Shown here: positions 56,584 to 64,000 of the stretch, in pieces
Numbering within the stretch: position 1 is the stretch's first letter
Layout: each line of letters starts with the position of its first letter
Assembly (NCBI GenBank): GCA_963815785.1
Contig: CAWFHZ010000007.1
Coordinates: 620,001 to 684,000, forward strand
Length of the DNA: 64,000 nucleotides
DNA from: DATFVA01 sp963815785
GTDB lineage: Bacteria; Bacteroidota; Ignavibacteria; Ignavibacteriales; Ignavibacteriaceae
Reading direction: 5' to 3'
The notes under the pieces: model-generated
What the model was told of the DNA's origin: nothing
Databases searched by the model: none
Seen by the model: the letters and a program-made list of their open reading frames with translations, nothing else
Made by a program: the position numbers and the translations under genes

Positions 56584-58767
56584 ATGGTAAACCTAAAAGA
56601 ATTAAACAAAGAACAAAAACAAGCTGTTGAGTATGATAAAGGCCCCCAGATGATTGTGGCAGGTGCCGGATCCGGGAAAACCAAGGTACTAACATATAAA
56701 ATCGCATACCTGATCGATCATGGATATTCACCCGATTCAATACTTGCTTTAACTTTTACAAACAAAGCAGCTAATGAAATGAAAGGGAGAATAAAGGAGC
56801 TGATCGGTAATAAAGCCAATTCACTTTGGATGGGAACATTTCATTCAATCTTTGCCAGGATTCTCAGGATCGAATCTAAAAATATTAATTATGAAAGTAA
56901 TTTTTCAATTTATGATGCTGAGGATTCTCATTCACTGGTGCAGAATATCATTTCAAATTTTAACATTGAACTTGATTCAATCACACCAAATTCAGTGCGC
57001 CATAGAATAAGCTTCATGAAAAATCATATGGTAATGCCTGCTGAATTCAGGAAAAAGCACAAAGGTGAATTCATTGAAGAAAAGATAGCCGATATTTATG
57101 ATGAATACCAGAAAAGACTTGTAATTAATAACTCTATGGATTTTGAAGATTTGCTTCTGAAACCGATTGAAATGTTCAATGCCAATCCAAAAATTCTGGC
57201 TAAATACAAAAAGAAATTCAGTTATTTGCTGGTTGATGAATTTCAGGATACAAATAAAGCACAGTATGAACTTATAAAACTTCTTGTCTCTAAGGATGGG
57301 AAGATTTCAGTTGTCGGCGATGATGCCCAGAGTATTTATAGCTGGAGAGGAGCCAACATTGGCAATATGGCTGATTTTCAGAAGGATTTTCCCAAGCAGA
57401 AGATCTTTAAACTTGAACAGAATTACAGATCAACAAAAAATATCCTGGCTGCTGCGGATTCAGTAATTAAAAACAATAAAACACAGCTCATAAAAACCTT
57501 ATGGACAGAAAATAACGATGGTGAATTACTTACACTTGTAAAATGCGCTGATGAAAAAGATGAAGCGTATCAGATTGCAAAATTCATTAAACATGAAATT
57601 TCAAAAAAGAAATTATCACTAAAAGACTTTGGAATTTTATACAGAACTAATGCGCAATCACGTGCTTTGGAAGATATTTTCAGACGTGAGAAAATTCCTT
57701 ATACAATTGTTGGTGGCGTTGAGTTTTATAAAAGAAAAGAAGTGAAAGATATTGTTGCTTATCTGCGGGTTATTGCAAACCAGGAAGATGAAGAAAGTTT
57801 ATTGCGAATCATGAATTTTCCGCAGAGGGGAATTGGCAGTACAACAATCAAAAGGATGATTAATTTTGCGCGTAAACATGAAATATCAATGTTTGAAACT
57901 ATGACCCGGGTTTTTGAGGTTATAGATATAAAAGAAAGAATTCAAAAGAATGTGAAAGGATTTAAAGTTCTTCTTGATAAATATATTGAACTAAAGGATA
58001 AGTTATCAGTAGGAGAGTTATCACGTGCTTTGGTGGATGAACTGGGTATTTTAAGAATATTCAAAGAAGAACGTACTCCGGAATCACTTGCAAGATGGGA
58101 AAATATAAACGAACTGTTATCAGCTCTCAGCGATTTTTCAAATTCAAATGATGACGCAAAATTAGAACAGTACCTTGAAGATGTTTCCCTGGTTGCTGAT
58201 ATTGATATGTATGAGGGAGAAAAAAATCTTGTAACCATGATGACCATTCACAGTGCTAAAGGACTGGAATTTCCAATCGTATTTGTCACCGGATGCGAAG
58301 AAGATATTTTTCCGCTTTCGAACAGGTTCAGTACAGAAGCAACGGTTGAAGAGGAGCGACGACTTTTTTACGTGGCAGTTACCAGGGCTAAGCAAAAAGT
58401 TTACATCTCTCATGCAAGATCACGTTATCGTTTTGGTGAGGTAGCCTACCAGAGTCGTTCAAGATTTATTGATGAACTTGAACCCACTACAGTTACAGAG
58501 GTAAATGGTGGTATTGGAAGAAAATCTTCAAATCGTAAATCGAAGAAAGAAATGTATTATGAATATTTTGAGAATATGGATTACGAGGATTTTAACCAGG
58601 ATAATAAATCTTTAAGACCTGGTAGTAAAGTAATGCATGAAAAATTTGGATTAGGAAGAGTTACCCAGGTTACCGGTTCAGGCGATATGCAGAAAGCTAC
58701 CGTTATATTTGAGGGTAACAATGTAAAACAATTAATGTTGAAATTTGCAAAACTTAAAGTATTGTAA
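56584..58767 (+). CDS. UvrD/PcrA-like superfamily 1 DNA helicase
   Basis: 727 residues from ATG 56584; an upstream TTG extension is unlike the family. Walker A AGAGSGKT (26-33), LTFTNKAANEMKGRI (motif Ia), Walker B in VDEFQDTN, GDDAQSIYSWRGA (motif III), QNYRSTKNI (motif IV), MTIHSAKGLEFPIVFV (motif V) and YVAVTRAKQKVYIS (motif VI). The C-terminal 70 residues hold a Tudor-like PcrA tail (PGSKVMHEKFGLGRV) that can contact RNA polymerase. Acts in excision repair and replication. Confidence 0.95.
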   Translation: MVNLKELNKEQKQAVEYDKGPQMIVAGAGSGKTKVLTYKIAYLIDHGYSPDSILALTFTNKAANEMKGRIKELIGNKANSLWMGTFHSIFARILRIESKNINYESNFSIYDAEDSHSLVQNIISNFNIELDSITPNSVRHRISFMKNHMVMPAEFRKKHKGEFIEEKIADIYDEYQKRLVINNSMDFEDLLLKPIEMFNANPKILAKYKKKFSYLLVDEFQDTNKAQYELIKLLVSKDGKISVVGDDAQSIYSWRGANIGNMADFQKDFPKQKIFKLEQNYRSTKNILAAADSVIKNNKTQLIKTLWTENNDGELLTLVKCADEKDEAYQIAKFIKHEISKKKLSLKDFGILYRTNAQSRALEDIFRREKIPYTIVGGVEFYKRKEVKDIVAYLRVIANQEDEESLLRIMNFPQRGIGSTTIKRMINFARKHEISMFETMTRVFEVIDIKERIQKNVKGFKVLLDKYIELKDKLSVGELSRALVDELGILRIFKEERTPESLARWENINELLSALSDFSNSNDDAKLEQYLEDVSLVADIDMYEGEKNLVTMMTIHSAKGLEFPIVFVTGCEEDIFPLSNRFSTEATVEEERRLFYVAVTRAKQKVYISHARSRYRFGEVAYQSRSRFIDELEPTTVTEVNGGIGRKSSNRKSKKEMYYEYFENMDYEDFNQDNKSLRPGSKVMHEKFGLGRVTQVTGSGDMQKATVIFEGNNVKQLMLKFAKLKVL

Positions 58768-58803
58768 TATCCAGACGATGTATATTGGAAGGAGTTTGAT
58801 CTG

Positions 58804-60186
58804 ATGTCTATTGCACCCAAAAAATTAGCAATTCTTGTTGGAGGAGGTCCCGCCCCCGGAATTAACAGTGTTATCGGTGCTGCTACAATAAGAGCAGGAC
58901 TTGAAGGAATAGATGTTATTGGAATAAGAGACGGTTTTAAATGGCTTATGGAAGGGGATATTTCTCACATAAAAAATTTAACCATTCAGAACGTTAGTCG
59001 TATTCATTTCAGCGGCGGATCCTATATCGGAATATCGAGAGCGAATCCAACAAAAGAAAAAAAACATCTGGAAAATACCGTTACTTCTCTTTTAAGGTTA
59101 AATGTAGATAAACTAATTACTATCGGTGGAGATGATACTGCTTATAGCGCTCTAAAAGTTGATGAAATGGCGGCCGGTAGAATTAAAGTTGTGCATGTAC
59201 CTAAAACCATTGATAACGATCTAGATTTACCGCATGGCATTCCAACATTCGGATTTCAAACTGCCAGGCATATCGGTGTAGAGATCGTAAAAAACCTTAT
59301 GGTTGACGCCCAGACAACTTCGAGGTGGTATTTTGTTGTTTCTATGGGAAGAAAAGCCGGACATCTCGCACTTGGAATTGGAAAAGCTGCCGGATCTACA
59401 TTAACTGTAATACCTGAGGAATTTCCTGGACCAACAATAAAGCTTTCTCATATGGTAGATGTACTTGTTGGAGCAATTGTAAAGAGGATGAGTTATGGAA
59501 AAACTGATGGAGTTGCAATTTTGGCTGAGGGATTGGTTGAGCATCTTGCTGAAGATGATCTGCAAGCCCTTGTAGATGTTGAACGAGATGCACACGATAA
59601 TATCAGGATTGCAGAAATTAATTTTGGTGAAATCTTAAAGTATAAGGTTCAGGAAAAACTAAGACAGTTTAACCTGAAAGCAACAATTGTTGCAAAAAAT
59701 ATTGGTTACGAATTGCGATGCGCTGATCCTATTCCTTTTGATATGGAGTATACCCGGGATCTTGGCTTCTCTGCTTCCCAGTTTATATTGAATGAAGGAT
59801 CAGGAGCGATGGTTTCAATTCAGAATGGTCATTTTGTTCCTTTATACTTTAAGGATATTCTTGATCCTGTGACTCAAAAAACCAAAGTCAGGATGGTTGA
59901 TCCGTCTTCAGAATCATTTTATATAGCTCGCAGATATATGCTTAGATTAAACCAGGCGGATTTTGAAGATCCTCATGAGCTTGCCAAGTATGCCGCTACT
60001 TGCGGTATATCTTTAGAGGAATTCAGGAAGCAGTTTTATTATATAATTGAAAACGACAGGTTATATAAAAATCTGGAGAATGGAAAGTTTGCACTGGCAG
60101 CAACTGAAACCAACAAAGCTTATCAACCAACTCAGGGTCGCTCTGCCGATCAGGATGAAGTAAACGGAATTATTCCCCGCTTTTAA
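58804..60186 (+). CDS. Phosphofructokinase, probably pyrophosphate-dependent
   Basis: 460 residues. Catalytic core with VGGGPAPGINSVIG at the phosphoryl-donor loop, IGGDDTAYSAL (Asp111 at the position that is Gly in ATP enzymes) and VPKTIDNDLDLP (Lys134 where ATP enzymes have Gly; catalytic Asp137). Asp plus Lys at these two positions is the known mark of PPi-dependent enzymes. Also EIVKNLMVDAQTTSRWYFV and MGRKAGHLALG. AAGGAG stands ahead of the ATG. Its stop lies within the shared hairpin terminator. Confidence 0.9.
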   Translation: MSIAPKKLAILVGGGPAPGINSVIGAATIRAGLEGIDVIGIRDGFKWLMEGDISHIKNLTIQNVSRIHFSGGSYIGISRANPTKEKKHLENTVTSLLRLNVDKLITIGGDDTAYSALKVDEMAAGRIKVVHVPKTIDNDLDLPHGIPTFGFQTARHIGVEIVKNLMVDAQTTSRWYFVVSMGRKAGHLALGIGKAAGSTLTVIPEEFPGPTIKLSHMVDVLVGAIVKRMSYGKTDGVAILAEGLVEHLAEDDLQALVDVERDAHDNIRIAEINFGEILKYKVQEKLRQFNLKATIVAKNIGYELRCADPIPFDMEYTRDLGFSASQFILNEGSGAMVSIQNGHFVPLYFKDILDPVTQKTKVRMVDPSSESFYIARRYMLRLNQADFEDPHELAKYAATCGISLEEFRKQFYYIIENDRLYKNLENGKFALAATETNKAYQPTQGRSADQDEVNGIIPRF

Positions 60187-60216
60187 ATAAGAGATGAGAA
60201 TTCTCATCTCTTATTT
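60185..60216. terminator. Perfect palindromic terminator between pfk and metS
   Basis: A perfect 32-base palindrome with arms AAATAAGAGATGAGAA; a T6 run follows on the plus strand. It overlaps the stop codons of both convergent genes (60184-60186 and 60211-60213). Confidence 0.85.
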
Positions 60217-60333
60217 AGATTTTTTCTCATCTCTTTCAGATCTAAGAACTTTGATAAAACAATAAGTGGTAAGGGTAATTATACATCCCCACGCAAATGA
60301 AATAAATATAATACCACTTGTTGATAATCCCAT
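60211..60333 (-). CDS. metS: MetS-type small subunit of the NSS transporter
   Basis: A 40-residue protein starting MGLSTSGIIFISFAWG, with one membrane helix (about 6-28) and a charged tail RSERDEKKSK. Size, helix and place directly behind an NSS transporter (27 bases after its stop, same strand) match the small MetS subunit of MetPS-type sodium:neurotransmitter symporters. AAAGG lies 8 bases ahead of the ATG. It probably stabilises or activates the large subunit in the inner membrane. Confidence 0.8.
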   Translation of the reverse strand: MGLSTSGIIFISFAWGCIITLTTYCFIKVLRSERDEKKSK

Positions 60334-60360
60334 AACATAAACCTTTAATTAATTTTCATA

Positions 60361-61926
60361 TTAATTAACTTTCATTTCATCTTTACTGTGATTAGCCCAT
60401 GCTTTACGGACAAGCAAAAGTATCAATACTGAAATTACTATCATCAAAATGCGGGAACCCCAAATATAAGGAATATTTTCGGGTTGCGCATTTGATAAAA
60501 GTAAAATAGGAATTGCATCATTTACAAACCACCATATCATTATTACGAAAAGAACGATAGGAGTAACATATTTCATTATGTAAAAGAAGATTCTCGGAAT
60601 TTTAAAATCGCCCCCGGCATTCATTTCCTCCCAGGCTTTATCCGATCCATACACCCACATAAACAAAATTGTTTCAATCAGAGCAAATACTACTAATCCA
60701 AACGTACCCGCCCAGTAATCCATTTCATCAAGAAATCCATATTTTAGAAAGAATACAACGAACTGAACTGCGATTAAGACAGTAATTCCTAGAGTAGCGA
60801 CAGCTTTTTTCCGGTTCATTCCGAATTCATCTTCAAGGAATGCTACAACAGGTTGTCCCATTGCAACCGATGAAGTGATTCCTGCAAAAAATAGAAGAAG
60901 GAACCAGAGAAATCCAAATAAAGCCCCAAGAGGAATCTTTTGAAATATCAACGGCATTGAAACAAAACCAAGATCAAAGGCACCACCCTGTGCAAAAGCT
61001 TTAGTGGCATCCAAACCAAAGAATGCAACCGCAACCGGGATTGCAATTGAGGCACCCAGAACCACTTCCGCAAATTCATTTGTGGCTGCAGTCGTTAATC
61101 CTGATAAAGCAATATCATCATCCGGTTTAAGATAACTTGCGTATGCGTGGATAGTACCCATCCCGACAGACAAAGTGAAAAAGATTTGTCCTGCAGCTGC
61201 AAGCCATATAGAGGGATTAGCTAACTTTGAAAAATCAGGGTTCCAAATAAATGCAAACCCATTCGCAACGCTGTTCTCAGGAATTGCAGGATTGGGAGTT
61301 CCTAACGTAATAATTCTTATTGCCAGGATTGCACCAAAAATAAGGAGCAACGGCATTGCTATTTTAGCAAGTTTTTCTATTCCTTTTGAAATACCTTTGA
61401 AAAGAATCCAGAAATTAATTGCAAATGTTACGAGCATAAGAATATAAGCTGGAAGAAGATTTGTAAAATGTGTTCCGGCTTCTCTTCCCTGGTAACTGTA
61501 TAAAAAGTTTCTCATTGTATTAGCAGTATTTTCATCAAAATACATTCTTCCTACTGAAAATATGCTGAATCCGAGGGTCCATGATTCGATGTATGTATAA
61601 TAGATCAATATTGTCATCGAAATAAAAAGCCCAAGGGCGCCAAAGTATTTAGCCAGTTTATTCTTCCAGATAACATCAAACATTCCGGGTGCGCTGCCGT
61701 GCCTGTATTTACCACCGTGCCGCCCGATACCCCATTCAATCCACATCAGGGGAATTCCCAGGATAAGAAAGAATATGAAGTAGGGAATCATAAAAGCGCC
61801 ACCGCCATTCTGGGCAGCCTGAACCGGAAATCTCAAAAAATTACCCAATCCAACAGCATTCCCGGCTACTGCCAGAATTAATCCTATTTTTGTTCCCCAT
61901 TGTTCCCGCTCTCCGTTATCCGGCAT
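60361..61926 (-). CDS. Sodium-dependent NSS family transporter (MetP-like)
   Basis: 521 residues, about 12 membrane helices. The signature AGNAVGLGNFLRFP (21-34) of helix 1 and NGGGAFMIPYF of helix 2 mark the LeuT/NSS fold. Takes up an amino acid with sodium. The small subunit gene behind it suggests the MetPS group (methionine/alanine uptake), in line with sulfur amino-acid metabolism encoded in this window, though the link is indirect. Confidence 0.92.
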   Translation of the reverse strand: MPDNGEREQWGTKIGLILAVAGNAVGLGNFLRFPVQAAQNGGGAFMIPYFIFFLILGIPLMWIEWGIGRHGGKYRHGSAPGMFDVIWKNKLAKYFGALGLFISMTILIYYTYIESWTLGFSIFSVGRMYFDENTANTMRNFLYSYQGREAGTHFTNLLPAYILMLVTFAINFWILFKGISKGIEKLAKIAMPLLLIFGAILAIRIITLGTPNPAIPENSVANGFAFIWNPDFSKLANPSIWLAAAGQIFFTLSVGMGTIHAYASYLKPDDDIALSGLTTAATNEFAEVVLGASIAIPVAVAFFGLDATKAFAQGGAFDLGFVSMPLIFQKIPLGALFGFLWFLLLFFAGITSSVAMGQPVVAFLEDEFGMNRKKAVATLGITVLIAVQFVVFFLKYGFLDEMDYWAGTFGLVVFALIETILFMWVYGSDKAWEEMNAGGDFKIPRIFFYIMKYVTPIVLFVIMIWWFVNDAIPILLLSNAQPENIPYIWGSRILMIVISVLILLLVRKAWANHSKDEMKVN

Positions 61927-62156
61927 TTTACCTCCGCAAAAGTATGAACGATAAATTTTTGAAGTAGAATATGAAAACTTTAGTAATTAATATCAAATGA
62001 ATTTCTCTTTTATTTTATTATTTATTTATCCTGAAAATCTTAATTTGCGGCTGTTATTAAAAATTTATTAGTGCTGTATAGCATATTCATTTTTATTAAT
62101 GAGGACTAATTTTATTAAATTGGTATCCATAAAATTAACAATTGAGGATTGCTTAA

Positions 62157-62777
62157 ATGCCAAAGAATTTCGTATCTAATAAGGACGAAACGGTAAGAAT
62201 GTTCAAAAATGATTTCATGGAATTCTTTTCCAAAGTTCACTTTACTGTTCCTATATATATTTATGTACCGGTGATCCTTTATTTTTTATACATATCGGTT
62301 TTTAAATACCAGCTAAACGCAATTACAATTTTATTGCTAATAGTATTTGGTACTGCTGTCTGGACTATTACTGAGTATACATTGCACAGATTTATTTTCC
62401 ATTTTGAACCTAAATCGAAATTTGGTGCTAAACTACATTTTATTTTTCACGGTGTGCATCATGATTATCCAAATGATTCAAGAAGGCTTGTTATGCCTCC
62501 TTCAGTAAGTGTTCCTCTTGCGGTTTTATTCTATTTTATCTTTCAGGCTATTTTAGGCCCAATTAATAATTCACCTTTCTTTGTAGGGTTTCTGTTTGGT
62601 TACCTTTGTTATGATATGACACATTATGCTATTCATCATTATAATATGCACAACAGGTTTTGGCTGGCAATAAAAAATCATCATATGAAACATCATTACA
62701 AGGACTCAACAAAGGGATTCGGAGTCAGCTCTCCCGTTTGGGATGAAATATTGGGTACAAATTTTACGGATAAATGA
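62157..62777 (+). CDS. Fatty acid hydroxylase / sterol desaturase family protein
   Basis: 206 residues, four membrane helices, with the eight-histidine di-iron set: HRFIFHF, HGVHHDYPND, HYAIHHYN and HHMKHHYKDS. The spacing resembles fatty acid 2-hydroxylases (Scs7/FA2H type), here without a cytochrome b5 domain. It could hydroxylate membrane lipids or sphingolipid-like lipids. RBS GAGGA stands about 10 bases ahead of the ATG. Confidence 0.88.
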   Translation: MPKNFVSNKDETVRMFKNDFMEFFSKVHFTVPIYIYVPVILYFLYISVFKYQLNAITILLLIVFGTAVWTITEYTLHRFIFHFEPKSKFGAKLHFIFHGVHHDYPNDSRRLVMPPSVSVPLAVLFYFIFQAILGPINNSPFFVGFLFGYLCYDMTHYAIHHYNMHNRFWLAIKNHHMKHHYKDSTKGFGVSSPVWDEILGTNFTDK

Positions 62778-62809
62778 AACAATCAATTATTTCTGATTAA
62801 TAAATTTAT

Positions 62810-63208
62810 ATGATGATTCCTTTATTATTTGATATCAGTGCAGGTAGAAAAAAAATACTTATTATTGAAGATAATGCCGAAACCCAGTTAATACTTAAAA
62901 TTTATCTTAGGGATTTTTACGATATAGATACAGTCGAAACAGGAATTGAAGGACTGCAAAAAATTAGCGAAAATGGATACAATCTGATCATTCTCGATAT
63001 TAATCTTCCAGGTGGAATTGATGGAAATGAAATTATTAGAAAACTAAAAAGGGATCCTAAGTATAAACAACTTCCAATCCTTGTAGTAACGGCATATGCA
63101 CTAAAAGGCGATAAAGAAAAATATCTTGCAATGGGTGCTAACGGATATGTATCAAAACCGGTTAATAAAAATGAGATTGTTAAAATTGCTCAGGAACTTG
63201 TTGTATGA
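62810..63208 (+). CDS. Single-domain response regulator
   Basis: 132 residues, receiver only. Acidic pair in IIEDNAETQ, phospho-acceptor in LIILDINLPG and Lys in GYVSKPV. No output domain, as in CheY or phosphorelay intermediates. It stands 32 bases behind the hydroxylase gene and ahead of a glycosidase, with no kinase next to it. Confidence 0.9.
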   Translation: MMIPLLFDISAGRKKILIIEDNAETQLILKIYLRDFYDIDTVETGIEGLQKISENGYNLIILDINLPGGIDGNEIIRKLKRDPKYKQLPILVVTAYALKGDKEKYLAMGANGYVSKPVNKNEIVKIAQELVV

Positions 63209-63229
63209 GCTTTTGTTTTTATTAATTGA

Positions 63230-64000
63230 ATGAAATTATTAACCCTTATAATTTTAATCTCCCTGTTTTCCAACCCTAAGAAAAACGAATCAAATGACAT
63301 TTTTATCAGATGTAATCAGGTGGGTTACCTTCCCGGCGAAATTAAAAGTGCTATAGTTTTCTCTGATAAACCCTTGAATGAGAAAATCTTTTTTGTCACT
63401 GATACAAAAACCGGGGATTCAATAATTGAAAGTAAACTGGTCAGACTTAACCGGACTTTCGGAACGTTTCGTTATTTCTATTCTGCAGATTTTTCCAACT
63501 TGAATATTCCGGGAAATTACACCATCAGGATCGAAAACTCGAGTTCACCTAAATTTTCTATTGGAAATGATATTTACAATCATGTTGTGGATTCTTTAAT
63601 GTTGTTCTTTCATGAACAGCGTTGCGGACCTACGAATCCATTACTTCATGGTAAATGTCATTTGTGGGATATTGCAAGAATTAAAGGGGGGGTAAATAAC
63701 AGGCAGATTGATGCTACGGGGGGCTGGCATGATGCTGGTGATTATTTAAAATTTGTCTCAACTACAGCTTTGACAACTTATCTCCTGATATTTTCTTATG
63801 AATTTGACAAACAAAAATTTGGCTTTGACAATAATAATAATATGGTTCCGGATGTTCTCGAAGAAGCTAAAATAGGTCTCGACTGGCTGCTCAGATGCAA
63901 TTATTCTCCTGATTCCCTGATTACCCAGGTGCAGGATTTAAGGGACCATACTGCAAAATGGAGGCTCCCCGAAGACGATTCGCTTAGGTTTGATAGAATC
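63230..64000 (+). CDS. Glycoside hydrolase family 9 enzyme, cut by the window edge
   Basis: The frame is open from ATG 63230 to the edge (257 codons). Short hydrophobic N-terminus (about 1-15), then an Ig-like CelD_N domain (about 25-118, beginning IFIRCNQVGYLPGE), then the start of a GH9 barrel: MLFFHEQRCG, GGWHDAGDYLKFV with the diagnostic DAGD, and VPDVLEEAKIGLDWLLR. GH9 enzymes cleave beta-1,4-glucans by inversion with one Asp of DAGD as base; the catalytic acid Glu lies beyond the edge. Endoglucanase or exo-glucosaminidase activity cannot be told apart from this part. Confidence 0.88.
   Translation, partial: MKLLTLIILISLFSNPKKNESNDIFIRCNQVGYLPGEIKSAIVFSDKPLNEKIFFVTDTKTGDSIIESKLVRLNRTFGTFRYFYSADFSNLNIPGNYTIRIENSSSPKFSIGNDIYNHVVDSLMLFFHEQRCGPTNPLLHGKCHLWDIARIKGGVNNRQIDATGGWHDAGDYLKFVSTTALTTYLLIFSYEFDKQKFGFDNNNNMVPDVLEEAKIGLDWLLRCNYSPDSLITQVQDLRDHTAKWRLPEDDSLRFDRI

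Noticed and set aside
61937..61944. TACTTTTG as a promoter element for the NSS transporter (minus strand)
   Set aside because: It fits TAnnTTTG but would start transcription almost at the start codon, and no TTG lies 20 bases upstream.
1..64000. CRISPR arrays, rRNA, tRNA genes, insertion sequences or prophage
   Set aside because: No regular direct repeats with spacers, no tRNA- or rRNA-like sequence, and no transposase, integrase or phage protein was recognised on reading the window; a covariance search would be needed to exclude a tRNA fully.

Overview
The window is AT-rich bacterial DNA. Several surface proteins end in a C-terminal secretion (T9SS-type) domain that opens with an NYPNPFNPTTTI-like motif, and good promoters have the Bacteroidetes-type layout TTG-N20-TAnnTTTG. 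Together with the TonB receptors carrying carboxypeptidase-like N-terminal domains, the DUF4249 lipoprotein and the propeller sensor kinase, this points to the Bacteroidota/Chlorobi/Ignavibacteriota group, most likely an Ignavibacteria-like organism. That assignment is an inference from motifs; no rRNA or tRNA gene was recognised.

Layout. 1-2.9 kb: nitrosative-stress cluster (Rrf2 regulator, polyferredoxin membrane protein, RIC di-iron repair protein, truncated haemoglobin) with a clear operator on its promoter. 3.3-9.1 kb: three large secreted or surface proteins (Asp-box, Ycf48-like and beta-helix types), all with interrupted frames. 9.3-15 kb: minus-strand signalling group (propeller histidine kinase, two response regulators, outer-membrane protein, lipoprotein). 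15.3-24.1 kb: TIGR02757 protein, OPT and MFS transporters, M29-type peptidase, def-fmt, cupin, MarC. 24.2-28.9 kb: EamA transporter remnant, then transsulfuration genes. 29-38.5 kb: TonB receptor, xseA-xseB-dxs, an oxidoreductase and a PhoB/PhoR-like pair in one tight run. 38.6-41.3 kb: rplU-rpmA and two malate dehydrogenases. 41.3-44.8 kb: RsbW-like kinase, outer-membrane protein, FN3 lipoprotein. 44.9-49.3 kb: nuoABCDEF. 49.4-56.3 kb: ferritin and a TonB receptor/DUF4249/PEGA-propeller lipoprotein locus. 56.6-64 kb: UvrD-like helicase, PPi-type phosphofructokinase, NSS transporter with a 40-residue MetS subunit, fatty acid hydroxylase-like protein, receiver protein, and the start of a GH9 glycosidase cut by the window edge.

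Two things stand out. First, about ten genes, including the normally essential fmt and dxs, are split by single-base frameshifts, nearly all looking like one extra base in a short run. This is most simply explained by sequence error, so these genes are annotated here as whole units. Second, the locus at 49.9-56.3 kb pairs a TonB receptor and a DUF4249 lipoprotein with two paralogous lipoproteins of PEGA plus two-component-type propeller repeats. I cannot match this arrangement to a described system and consider it the best candidate for something new.
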